Shown here piece by piece: positions 8,590 to 19,238 of a DNA stretch of 34,380 nt; within the stretch, counting starts at the first letter, position 1, and the number at the start of each line of letters is the position of its first letter. The notes under the pieces were generated by a model that saw nothing but the letters and a program-made list of their open reading frames with translations, was not told the DNA's origin and made no database searches. The translations under genes and the position numbers were made by a program. This stretch comes from Parasporobacterium sp. (GTDB taxonomy: Bacteria; Bacillota; Clostridia; Lachnospirales; Lachnospiraceae), in the NCBI GenBank assembly GCA_017515535.1, contig JAFWFQ010000047.1, forward strand, positions 1 to 34,380. The letters run 5' to 3'.

Positions 8590-9442
8590 GTATTTCGAGC
8601 ACCACGATTTCAGGTTGGTTAAATAATCTTAAGTTTACTTTATGCGAGCCGCATCCTGCAGATACGATCATCGCGGTATCATCTTTTTTGTACATGCCCC
8701 GGGTATATTTCGGGAACGGGACAAACTGCGGTGAAACGACGCCGACATGCTTTCCTATTCTAACTGCTCCCCCATGGTAATGTCCAGCAAGAAAGAGATC
8801 CGCGCCGGATCCGGCATAGGTGGAAAAGAACCTCGGGTTATGAGCCAGAACTATATTAAACCGCGTTCTGTCAACTTCTGCAAGGTCTTTTTTCATCTGT
8901 TCGGGAAGATAAAAGTTCCGTCTGATCTTGTTATAGTAAGTCGGGTCAATATCCAGCCCGGAAAGCGTGATCTGGCTGTTTAAACTTACGCTGTCATTTT
9001 CCATGTAATTGACACCATTTTCGATCAGCTCCTCCTTATACGCAAGAAATGCCCGGTGAGTCGGCTCACCCGGCTGGTTCATCCGCTTTTCATGGTTTCC
9101 CGGGATCGAATAAACAGGCGCGATCTTCATAAGATCCTGAAAGAGCTGAATACTTTCCGGAAAATCCGTCCGGTCGGAAGCCGTTACCATATCGCCTCCG
9201 GTCAGGATCACATCCGGCTTCTGCTTCGCGACCAGTTTCAGAAGGGTCCTGTTATTTTCTCCATATCTGCGCCCGTGAAGATCTGTTAAGAAAACTGCTT
9301 TGAGGCTGTTCTCCGGAGATACTTTCTTCGAAGTCAGCCGGTAGTTCACGATATTTAAATGGTGAAGTTCATAAATATTTCTGGCCGCAAAGATTCCGAT
9401 AACGACCACCAATATTATGATTACGATCAGAGCAGGTTTCAT
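8573..9442 (-). CDS. Membrane-anchored calcineurin-like metallophosphoesterase
   Basis: A 289-residue protein with one hydrophobic N-terminal segment (about residues 3-21) that should anchor it with the enzyme outside the membrane. The metal-binding motifs of the family appear in order: TDLHG (D, H), GGD, GNHE, a histidine in LAHNP, and GHYHGG (GHxH). It resembles the YkuE/YaeI group of metallophosphoesterases. Substrates in that group include lipid and nucleotide phosphoesters, so none is assigned here. It lies 3 bases after the LTA-synthase-like gene and overlaps scpA by 17 bases. Its position next to an envelope polymer enzyme suggests an envelope role, which is inference. Confidence 0.9.
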   Translation of the reverse strand: MKPALIVIIILVVVIGIFAARNIYELHHLNIVNYRLTSKKVSPENSLKAVFLTDLHGRRYGENNRTLLKLVAKQKPDVILTGGDMVTASDRTDFPESIQLFQDLMKIAPVYSIPGNHEKRMNQPGEPTHRAFLAYKEELIENGVNYMENDSVSLNSQITLSGLDIDPTYYNKIRRNFYLPEQMKKDLAEVDRTRFNIVLAHNPRFFSTYAGSGADLFLAGHYHGGAVRIGKHVGVVSPQFVPFPKYTRGMYKKDDTAMIVSAGCGSHKVNLRLFNQPEIVVLEIHGNLV

Positions 9443-9445
9443 GGG

Positions 9446-11494
9446 TTATTCATAAATAAACGGTTCTGTCTGGGACAGCTGGTACTTGTCATCCCCGACC
9501 TGGGCAACAAAGATCTCATCCTGGGGAAGGAGGTCATCATACTGGGCACGGATCCGGTCCGGTCCTAAGATTTCCGTCCGGTAGTATTCCCCGTTGATAT
9601 TGACGAGGCTCCATTTGGTGAAATTCTCTCCTTCGATATAGATATAAGGCTTGTCACCGAGTGTCTTCATATAAACAGAAGAGATCGTAACGTCTTTGAC
9701 ACCGAATTTTGTATCTTTCTTTTCATAAGGACCGTGATCGCCAAGCGCGGTTTTCGATCCATAAAGAAGGTCATATTCCAGATTCTGGAGTCCGGAAAGG
9801 TATTCCCCTTCTTCGTCATTGATATGAGTCTGGTGGTAACTGTTGATCACGCCGGTCTTTATCCCAACCGCACCTAAAAGCTTCGGCATGACCTGCCAGG
9901 CTTCAAGGTCTCCAAGGTCAAGATCAAGACCCATATTATTCCAGATCACATAATCGGTCTGCATTAGATCGCCGTCCGTCATATTCTCCTGTTCCAACCC
10001 AAGGCTCGGAAGATGATCTCCATAGAGGAACAGGATCGTCTTCTCTCCCCTTGCCTCAAGCATTTGAACCAGATCATAAACAAAAAGATCCATGTCATTG
10101 ATCAGGTTCGTATAATACTGGACCGCGTACTGGGTCTCACCGGCCGAGGTCACGCGGACATTATTCATGCCTGCCATATACTGGTTCGGATAGCTTCCAT
10201 GTCCTTCGACAGAGACCGTAAAGACAAAGTCGACGCCCTCCGGGGTGTAATCAAGACAATCCTGAATATATTCGGTAAGGACCTGGTCACGGACCCAGTT
10301 TTTCTGGGTGAAATCCGAATTTGTCAGATACATGTATTCCATTGAGGTAAAGGTATCAAAACCAAGGTTTGGATAAACGGTATGGCGCTGATAGAAGGTC
10401 GCGTCATTGTTATGGATCGCATGCGCGGTATAACCGTTCTCGCTTAAATCATAAGCAATGCTCTCGCAGGTCTCTTTCAGCAGGACGCCTTTAAACGGGA
10501 TCTCTCCTGCACCGAAGTCTTCCAGATTCATTCCGGTCAGGATCTCAAACTCGGTATTCGAGGTTCCGGCTCCGATCGACGGAACCGAAACGTAACCTCC
10601 GGAATAGGTTTCCTTCAGTTTCCGGAAATTGGGAATCGGATCTGTGGAAAACTCCAGATTGTTCATTCTTGTAATATCAAAAAACGATTCCAGCTGGATC
10701 ACGATAATATTCGGAGTCTGGTCCGTGACCTGGGTGATCTCAACATCATTGTTCTCCAGCTCATCCACAAGCTCGACGATTCCCTCCTGGGAATAGTCCG
10801 AAGGCTTTCGGACACCGTTGTCAAAGACTGAATTAAAAAAGCAGTAAGTAAAACCGTACGCCTTATAGGCATTCGGAAGGTTATTGAACGTACTTGCGAT
10901 CTTTCCGGTATCAATGGAAAGACTGATCGCGACAAACGTCAATGCGACCATTCCTGCAACGATCAGACCGTTATAGACCCGGTGGATCTTTCTTTGGACT
11001 TTCGGTCCCTTGATCCATACCAGGACCAGAAAGGCAACGACAGCGAGACCGATGACGATATATAGAATGATCGCCAGCGGGGAATAATATTTTCCCATGA
11101 TCCGCATTCCGGTTTTTACCATAAAGATATCCGTCGCGTTAAACGGCGTGACACGTTTCATAAGCAGATTATGGTTTACGATCCCCAAAAACAGCCAGAA
11201 AGCAGAAACGATCAGATATACAAAAAAACGGCGCCGGAACAAAAGCGCCAAAAGAACGGTGCAGGAAATAATACATGCGTTTACAAAGAACGGAATTGGA
11301 CTTTGGAATAAAAACCGGAAGCCAGCAAGAAAGGAATCCCTTGAGAGCATCTCTACAGCAAGTGTTAAAACAATAGGAAGGATAATCAGCGTAAGCGCTG
11401 TATAAAGATGATTATCTTTCTCAAAAAAAGCTTTAAATTTCGAATATGCAGTTTTGATCCAGTCCCGTACCTTCTTAAAGACCATCTTTCCCAT
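9446..11494 (-). CDS. LTA synthase/sulfatase-family membrane phosphoglycerol transferase
   Basis: A 682-residue membrane protein. Five transmembrane helices occupy about residues 25-205, followed by an extracellular sulfatase-fold domain of the lipoteichoic acid synthase type. The conserved segment QLESFFD starts the domain; GAGTSNTEFEILTG holds the probable catalytic Thr; SVEGHGS and YGDHLPSLG supply metal ligands. It probably transfers glycerol-phosphate, or a related group, from a lipid to an envelope polymer. About 80 residues beyond the catalytic domain form an extra C-terminal beta-rich extension. Two ATGs compete: 11494 gives the longest form, but AAGGCGG is better spaced for the ATG at 11485. 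It heads the ten-gene operon. Confidence 0.9.
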   Translation of the reverse strand: MGKMVFKKVRDWIKTAYSKFKAFFEKDNHLYTALTLIILPIVLTLAVEMLSRDSFLAGFRFLFQSPIPFFVNACIISCTVLLALLFRRRFFVYLIVSAFWLFLGIVNHNLLMKRVTPFNATDIFMVKTGMRIMGKYYSPLAIILYIVIGLAVVAFLVLVWIKGPKVQRKIHRVYNGLIVAGMVALTFVAISLSIDTGKIASTFNNLPNAYKAYGFTYCFFNSVFDNGVRKPSDYSQEGIVELVDELENNDVEITQVTDQTPNIIVIQLESFFDITRMNNLEFSTDPIPNFRKLKETYSGGYVSVPSIGAGTSNTEFEILTGMNLEDFGAGEIPFKGVLLKETCESIAYDLSENGYTAHAIHNNDATFYQRHTVYPNLGFDTFTSMEYMYLTNSDFTQKNWVRDQVLTEYIQDCLDYTPEGVDFVFTVSVEGHGSYPNQYMAGMNNVRVTSAGETQYAVQYYTNLINDMDLFVYDLVQMLEARGEKTILFLYGDHLPSLGLEQENMTDGDLMQTDYVIWNNMGLDLDLGDLEAWQVMPKLLGAVGIKTGVINSYHQTHINDEEGEYLSGLQNLEYDLLYGSKTALGDHGPYEKKDTKFGVKDVTISSVYMKTLGDKPYIYIEGENFTKWSLVNINGEYYRTEILGPDRIRAQYDDLLPQDEIFVAQVGDDKYQLSQTEPFIYE

Positions 11495-11512
11495 CCGCCT
11501 TGTTACAGTTTT

Positions 11513-11545
11513 CGAGTGTCCGCCTTATTATAAAGCGGACACTCG
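11513..11545 (-). promoter_or_regulatory. 11-bp inverted repeat enclosing a TATAAT box before the LTA-synthase-like gene
   Basis: The arms CGAGTGTCCGC and GCGGACACTCG are perfect, with an 11-base loop. On the minus strand the loop contains TATAAT (11527-11532). TTCATA lies 16 bases upstream of it as a weak -35. The element may be the promoter of the long operon with an overlapping operator, or the hairpin ending the upstream nifJ transcript, or both. No U-tract follows on either strand, which argues against a plain intrinsic terminator. Confidence 0.5.
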
Positions 11546-11606
11546 GATTATGAAAGATAATTATGAATTTTGTTTGAACGATCCATTGAAAATATTTATT
11601 TCAGGA

Positions 11607-15194
<3,588 letters not shown>

Positions 15195-15298
15195 TCACTT
15201 TAGTATAGGAAAAAACTGTAACTGCAAGGCGGTAAAAACGATCTTCTTTCGTCTGTTCCGCAGGCAAAATTGTTTTTTTTCTTATACAATTGCGGTTT

Positions 15299-15327
15299 AT
15301 TATAGCATCATAAACATTGTAAAACAA
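15299..15327 (-). promoter_or_regulatory. nifJ promoter
   Basis: On the minus strand TTGTTT (15322-15327), a 17-base spacer and TATAAT (15299-15304), with TG one base before the -10 (extended -10), make a strong housekeeping promoter. The predicted leader to the nifJ ATG is about 150 bases. Confidence 0.75.
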
Positions 15328-15431
15328 GGATTCTTTTCATTTTAGGAATATTGCAAAGAAAGCCGTGGCTAACTATCCTTCTTTTCGTTCAAATCGTTCA
15401 CATGCTAGCCGCTTTTTGCATTTTTCTTTGT

Positions 15432-15620
15432 TTAGCGATGAATTCCGATGTCCGCTATCTGCTTTTTTTCATATAGACAGGAGAAGTCCGGATGAATCGC
15501 AATTCCGTTAATGATCAGCATCTCTTCATATCTAAATGGTAGTTCAAGTTGGACGAATTTCCCCACTATTTGACTTTCAGCCTTACTACGAACTTTCAAA
15601 CCAGATATAACAGTAGTATA
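15432..15620 (-). pseudogene. C-terminal remnant of a predicted nuclease-like protein
   Basis: About 60 codons that still read like protein, ending in TAA at 15432. The segments VRSKAESQIVGKF, LPFRYEEMLIING and IAIHPDFSCL resemble, from memory, a clostridial family with SKSE...FRYE...YPDFT motifs, possibly a PD-(D/E)XK-type nuclease fold. The frame runs upstream directly into the 112-bp repeat array, where it becomes repetitive and non-protein-like. The usual downstream motif is absent. There is no start codon with a ribosome site. It looks like a decayed, truncated gene bordered by the repeats. Family assignment is tentative. Confidence 0.45.
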
Positions 15621-15630
15621 TATCAAGCCT

Positions 15631-15926
15631 GCATGAACGAAGTTTTTATGACGGAAAAGGGGAAAGGCGCTGAACAAAGTGGTTGCCTGCACAAAAATTG
15701 CGCGCATGAACGAAGTTTTTGTATCTGCACAGAAATTGCGCGCATGAACGAAAATTTTGTGCCAAATAAGGGGAAAGGGTGTTGAACAAAGTGGTTGCCT
15801 GCACAGAAATTGCGCGCATGAACGAAGTTTTTGTACCTGCACAGAAATTGCGCGCATGAACGAAAATTTTGTGCCAAATAAGGGGAAAGGGCGTTGAACA
15901 AAGTGGTTGCCTGCACAAAAATTGCG
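15631..15926. repeat. 112-bp tandem repeat array with an internal 38-bp subrepeat
   Basis: The string TGAACAAAGTGGTTGCCTGC recurs at 15671, 15783 and 15895, exactly 112 bases apart. The core CATGAACGAA recurs at 15632, 15705, 15743, 15817 and 15855, so spacings alternate 73/74 and 38. Within the unit GCACA(A/G)AAATT and AAATTTTGTGC form an imperfect inverted pair around TGCGCGCATGAACGA. The period is not a multiple of three, so the minus strand reads similar peptides in different frames, which argues against coding. The array lies between the tRNA-Arg promoter and the gene remnant upstream of nifJ. Confidence 0.85.
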
Positions 15927-15944
15927 TAAATCAATTCTATTTTT

Positions 15945-15972
15945 TTGCATTTTTTAAAGATTGTGTTATAAT
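15945..15972 (+). promoter_or_regulatory. tRNA-Arg promoter
   Basis: TTGCAT (15945-15950), a 16-base spacer and TATAAT (15967-15972) lie 10 bases before the mature tRNA start. It is directed to the plus strand, opposite to the neighbouring genes. Confidence 0.7.
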
Positions 15973-15982
15973 GCGTCCGTAT

Positions 15983-16054
15983 GCACCCGTAGCCCAACGG
16001 ATAGAGCGCAGGCCTCCGGAGCCTGAAATGGCGGTTCGATTCCGCCCGGGTGTA
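15983..16054 (+). tRNA. tRNA-Arg, anticodon CCG
   Basis: A complete cloverleaf can be drawn. The 7-bp acceptor GCACCCG pairs with CGGGTGT; the anticodon stem CAGGC/GCCTG closes the loop CTCCGGA, giving anticodon CCG (reads CGG, Arg); the T arm is GGCGG-TTCGATT-CCGCC. The 3' CCA is not encoded. It is the only gene on the plus strand in this window, with its own promoter and a terminator just after it. Confidence 0.95.
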
Positions 16055-16056
16055 TG

Positions 16057-16104
16057 AAAAGGCATTGCCGATCTGGTGCTTATGCATTCAGGGCAATGCC
16101 TTTT
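16057..16104. terminator. Bidirectional intrinsic terminator between tRNA-Arg and the DUF5688 gene
   Basis: The perfect 13-bp arms AAAAGGCATTGCC and GGCAATGCCTTTT enclose a 22-base loop. A T-run follows on both strands, so it can end the plus-strand tRNA transcript and the converging minus-strand gene whose stop is at 16114. Confidence 0.9.
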
Positions 16105-16113
16105 TCTTTGTGC

Positions 16114-16965
16114 CTAGAAGATTACGTGCCCGAGTTTTCTTGAATAGATGTAGGAATGTTCGGAGAGGACATCTTCAGGGGAAAGCTCATCCCTGTTCAC
16201 AGACCGGATCACACTATCCAGATCACTCCGGGACAGACCTTCGTCGACGGGGACAAGAATCACTTCATGAATACTTGACGGGATCAAGTAAAGATCACTG
16301 TCCGCCATTTTTGCACATTCCTCGAGAATATCTTCAAACAGCATACAGATCGCGCCATTCCGCTTCCAATGGTTGGTCATGACATGCATCGGTATCCCCT
16401 CCCCTTCTTCCAATTCAAATGAGACATCCATCTTCCGGATCATCTCGCCGAGCATCTCGCGCAGCGGACGGACGGTAACTCCCAGAAGAGATCTTGTATT
16501 GATCATCGCGTCACGGAACATTTGAAGGTCATCCGCATCCCAGACATCTGCCATTTCCTGCGTCACAAGGATTTCCTCCTCATCCGGGTCGTTCTCCCGG
16601 TACAGATAATAAACAAGCGCAAGATCCAGGATCATTTTATGCGGGACTCCGCTTAAAAGATCAATTTTCCCCTTCGGATTGACCAATTTTGCAAAGATCT
16701 TCTGGCGGACCAAAGAATACTCTTCCGGAACCGGCTCAAAGCTTTTTTTCGAATCACTATCTGGGTCGCTTCCGGTATTCCCTCCAATCCCTTTATTTTG
16801 TACATTTCCTGTATCCCCTTCAATTCCTCTATTTGGGCCGCTTCCTGTATTTCCTCCAATCCCTCTGTTTGGGGAGTTTTCTTGCAAACCATTTGAATCC
16901 GGGACGCTCGCTCCTACTGTTTCGTTTTTTTCAGCATACTTATAATTCAGCTCACAATATTTCAT
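16114..16965 (-). CDS. DUF5688 family protein with a short repetitive N-terminus
   Basis: A 283-residue cytosolic protein of unknown function. Residues about 80-283 match the DUF5688 family common in Lachnospiraceae: a helical start (FAKLVNPKGKIDLL), a middle with NTRSLLGVTVRPLREM, and the characteristic end SDLYLIPSSIHEVILVPV. The first 75 residues differ from the usual family N-terminus and contain three 12-residue Asn/Gly-rich repeats at 33-68, so the protein seems truncated or rebuilt at this end. The ATG follows AGAAAGGA with a 7-base spacing. A good promoter lies about 170 bases upstream and a bidirectional terminator follows the stop. It appears to be a single-gene transcript. Confidence 0.85.
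   Translation of the reverse strand: MKYCELNYKYAEKNETVGASVPDSNGLQENSPNRGIGGNTGSGPNRGIEGDTGNVQNKGIGGNTGSDPDSDSKKSFEPVPEEYSLVRQKIFAKLVNPKGKIDLLSGVPHKMILDLALVYYLYRENDPDEEEILVTQEMADVWDADDLQMFRDAMINTRSLLGVTVRPLREMLGEMIRKMDVSFELEEGEGIPMHVMTNHWKRNGAICMLFEDILEECAKMADSDLYLIPSSIHEVILVPVDEGLSRSDLDSVIRSVNRDELSPEDVLSEHSYIYSRKLGHVIF
16762..16869 (-). repeat. Three 36-bp tandem repeats inside the DUF5688 gene
   Basis: They encode NRGIGGNTGSGP, NRGIEGDTGNVQ and NKGIGGNTGSDP (residues 33-68), in frame. The unit length is a multiple of three, so copy number can change without breaking the gene. Confidence 0.85.
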
Positions 16966-17117
16966 TTGTTGTCCTTTCTGCTTTCACCGGTATTCTGCGC
17001 GTTCGTCTTCGGCATGAATCCCGGGTTCACGGAAGAAACCTGCGGACAAAACCGGCGCAAGCTATAGTTTTTGTACTGTTTGGAAAATCTGCTCCGAATG
17101 GAGCGATAGAATTAATT

Positions 17118-17149
17118 AATCCTGCAAGTCAATGATAACTTGCAGGATT
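17118..17149 (-). terminator. 12-bp inverted repeat after moeA, overlapping the DUF5688 promoter
   Basis: The arms AATCCTGCAAGT and ACTTGCAGGATT are perfect, with an 8-base loop. On the minus strand it is followed by AATTAATTC, a weak U-tract, so it could end the moeA transcript. Its loop holds TATCAT, the -10 of the next gene's promoter. Confidence 0.5.
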
Positions 17150-17160
17150 TCTCATGTCAA
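17132..17160 (-). promoter_or_regulatory. Promoter of the DUF5688 gene
   Basis: On the minus strand TTGACA (17155-17160) matches the -35 consensus exactly, followed after 17 bases by TATCAT (17132-17137), one mismatch from -10 consensus. The -10 sits in the loop of the 17118-17149 inverted repeat. Confidence 0.7.
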
Positions 17161-17161
17161 A

Positions 17162-17177
17162 GTAAACAAATGTTTAC
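17162..17177. promoter_or_regulatory. Palindrome GTAAACA-AA-TGTTTAC
   Basis: Two perfect 7-base arms are separated by 2 bases, just upstream of the DUF5688 -35 element on the minus strand. The size and placement suggest a binding site for a dimeric regulator. I do not recognise which one. Confidence 0.35.
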
Positions 17178-17191
17178 ATTATTAAATTTTT

Positions 17192-17308
17192 GTTACAGCA
17201 GCTTATTTGACGGAAAGCGCTAATAACGCGGCTTTATTACCATACACCGATAAGCTATTACAGCGACTCATTTGACGAAAAGCGCTGAAACGATAAGCTG
17301 TTACAGCG
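17192..17308 (-). repeat. Degenerate direct repeats running into the end of moeA
   Basis: A 30-base unit starting with (G/A)TTACAGC and ending GAAAAGCGCT/GGAAAGCGCT occurs at 17192-17221 and 17257-17286 (25 of 30 identical). A partial third copy at 17300-17308 overlaps the moeA stop codon. CGATAAGCT precedes the second and third copies (17248 and 17291). Confidence 0.7.
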
Positions 17309-18533
17309 GATGGACGGTGACTTTATCGCCGTCTTTCCGATCGCCGGTCCCGAGCATCGTTGCAAAGAACGCATCGCTTCCAGCAATACTGGTCATTAAG
17401 CCGGACTGCATCTTGATCGGCTCTGCATAGCAGACCCAGTCTTCTGCATGGAGCTTTGCAAAATTGAACTGGCTTCTCTGCTTGTTGACGGTCATATCTT
17501 TTGTCAGAAGTGCATCAACAAAAAGTTCCTCCGACTTAGCACCCATCATCTGGTGAAGGATCTTCTTGACAAAGACCCGGGTCACAAAGTACGCGGAGAT
17601 CGGATTTCCCGGAACTCCAAGGACCGGTTTTCCGCCGACATCTCCGACGATCGTCGGTTTTCCAGGTTTCATCCGGATCCCATGAAGGATGAGCGTGCCA
17701 AGTTCATCGATGATCTTTTCGGTCGCATCCTTTTCTCCCATGCTGCTTCCACCGGAGATCAGAACCATATCACACTCCTCGATTGCTGCCTTGACCTTCG
17801 CAAAAAGTGCTTCTTCCTCATCCTTTACGATTCCATACGGATGGGCAATTGCTCCGAGTTCTTCAACTAATAAAGTAAGCGTCAGTGTATTGACATCACG
17901 GACCTGTCCCGGCAGTGGAGATTCCGAAATATCGATCAGCTCATCTCCGGTACTTAAGATTCCGACAAGCGGTTTTTTCGCAACGCAAACTTCCGTTCTT
18001 CCGAGAACAGCAAGCGCTCCGATATCACAAACTGTCAGGATACGGCCTTTTTCCAGAACTACTTTACCGGGATAAACGTCTTCCCCTTTTAAGATCACAT
18101 TTTTGTTCGGAGCAATCTCTTTCAGGAAACTGATCGTTCCGTCTCCGTTATTCTTTGTCTCTTCCACCATAACGACCGATTCGGTTCCTTCCGGAACTGC
18201 TGCACCAGTCGGAGTATAAATACAGGTTCCCGGCTCAAGCGGCTTATCCGCAGCATCTCCCATAAGAACTTCGCCGGCGAGTTTTAAAACAACCGGATTT
18301 TCTTCGCTAGCTCCTTTCGTATCTGCCGCTATAACGGAATATCCGTCCATCGAAGACCGGTTAAAAACCGGAAGATACTCTTCGGCCTTGATATCTTCCG
18401 CAAGCGTCCTCCCGTTTGCTTCTCCGATTGCAATCATTTCCGTCTCAGGAACAAAAGAAAAAGCCTCCCCGATCAGTTTGATCGCCTCCGGCGGTGACGG
18501 AAGCTGGTTTACCGGTGCCATTTTAGTCTGCAT
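17301..18533 (-). CDS. moeA: Molybdopterin molybdotransferase MoeA
   Basis: Inserts molybdenum into adenylylated molybdopterin to complete the molybdenum cofactor, in the cytosol. The 410 residues match the family length. Motifs appear in order: RSSMDGYSV near 59-67, GQVRDVN near 210, the MPT-binding SGGSSMGEKD near 258 (usually SGGVSVG), MKPGKP near 285 and GVPGNPISA near 300. The ATG has GAGGAG 6 bases upstream. No other cofactor or molybdoenzyme gene is in the window, so the client enzyme is unknown. Direct repeats overlap its stop codon. Confidence 0.94.
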   Translation of the reverse strand: MQTKMAPVNQLPSPPEAIKLIGEAFSFVPETEMIAIGEANGRTLAEDIKAEEYLPVFNRSSMDGYSVIAADTKGASEENPVVLKLAGEVLMGDAADKPLEPGTCIYTPTGAAVPEGTESVVMVEETKNNGDGTISFLKEIAPNKNVILKGEDVYPGKVVLEKGRILTVCDIGALAVLGRTEVCVAKKPLVGILSTGDELIDISESPLPGQVRDVNTLTLTLLVEELGAIAHPYGIVKDEEEALFAKVKAAIEECDMVLISGGSSMGEKDATEKIIDELGTLILHGIRMKPGKPTIVGDVGGKPVLGVPGNPISAYFVTRVFVKKILHQMMGAKSEELFVDALLTKDMTVNKQRSQFNFAKLHAEDWVCYAEPIKMQSGLMTSIAGSDAFFATMLGTGDRKDGDKVTVHPL

Positions 18534-18557
18534 AAAAAACTCCTCTCACATACAAAT

Positions 18558-18590
18558 CCCCGGACCTCTTTCCGAAAAAAGAGTCCGGGG
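18558..18590 (-). terminator. GC-rich hairpin between efp and moeA
   Basis: The CCCCGGAC and GTCCGGGG arms are extended by a T/A stretch with a one-base irregularity. It lies 20 bases after the efp stop. The T-run is stronger on the plus strand (CAGTTTTT) than on the minus strand, so its use as a minus-strand terminator is uncertain. Confidence 0.5.
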
Positions 18591-18610
18591 CAGTTTTTAA
18601 AATCAATCCT

Positions 18611-19168
18611 TTACGCTCTGGAAGAATACTCTCCTGTCCGTGTATCGATCTTGATCATTTCGCCCTGCTCAATGAACAGCGGAACCATGACCTGTGCGCC
18701 GGTCTCAACGATTGCCGGTTTTGTAGCGTTCGTTGCGGTATTTCCTTTAAAGCCCGGATCTGTCTGTGTTACTTCAAGGACAACAGAAAGCGGCGGCTCA
18801 ACTGAGAAGACCTTTCCTTTATAAGAGCAAACCTTAACCATTTCGTTTTCTTTAATGAATTTCATTGAATCAGCAACCTGCTCGTGAGGCAGCTGGATCT
18901 GCTCGTAAGTCTCAACGTCCATATAATTATACATATCACCATCATCATACAGATACTGCATGTTGACACGGTCAATATGTGCATTTTCAAATTTTTCTGT
19001 CGGACGGAATGTTTTTTCCACAACACCACCGTCGACGATATTATACAGTTTCGTTCTGACAAACGCTGCGCCTTTTCCCGGTTTTACGTGCTGGAACTCG
19101 ATAACCTGATATACAACGCCCTCTATTTCAACTGTAAGACCGTTTCTGAAATCGCCTGCTGATACCAT
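18611..19168 (-). CDS. efp: Elongation factor P
   Basis: Ribosome-binding factor that relieves stalling at polyproline stretches. At 185 residues it has the standard length and three-domain layout: KOW-like domain with the loop VKPGKGAAF, where K32 is the usual modification site; a central OB domain; and a C-terminal OB domain ending in TGEYSSRA, close to the family signature. The start ATG has an AAGGAGG site. A small hairpin lies in the leader 20 bases upstream. It is flanked by the shikimate fusion gene upstream and moeA downstream. No modification enzyme gene (yeaA/epmA type) is nearby. Confidence 0.97.
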   Translation of the reverse strand: MVSAGDFRNGLTVEIEGVVYQVIEFQHVKPGKGAAFVRTKLYNIVDGGVVEKTFRPTEKFENAHIDRVNMQYLYDDGDMYNYMDVETYEQIQLPHEQVADSMKFIKENEMVKVCSYKGKVFSVEPPLSVVLEVTQTDPGFKGNTATNATKPAIVETGAQVMVPLFIEQGEMIKIDTRTGEYSSRA

Positions 19169-19188
19169 AAATTCTTCCTCCTTGTGTT

Positions 19189-19204
19189 CATGTATCTTTA
19201 CATG
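19189..19204 (-). promoter_or_regulatory. Small leader hairpin before efp
   Basis: CATGTA-TCTT-TACATG is a perfect 6-bp stem with a four-base loop, just upstream of the efp ribosome site. Its role is unknown; it may be a structural leader element. Confidence 0.3.
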
Positions 19205-19238
19205 ACAGTCTTTTTTCGTTTTTAATAATCAATTTATT

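Noticed and set aside
15360..15431. Possible terminator (GGCTAGC/GTTAGCC) upstream of the nifJ promoter
   Set aside because: The pairing is only 5-6 bases with a large loop and no T-run.
15631..15926. CRISPR array
   Set aside because: The whole 112-base unit is repeated with no unique spacers, spacings alternate 38/74, and no cas gene is nearby.
15623..16087. Overlapping reading frames on the minus strand across the 112-bp repeats, with peptides such as FVHARNFCAG repeated
   Set aside because: The period is not a multiple of three, so the same DNA gives similar peptides in shifting frames. There is no ribosome site, and the frames cross the tRNA gene.
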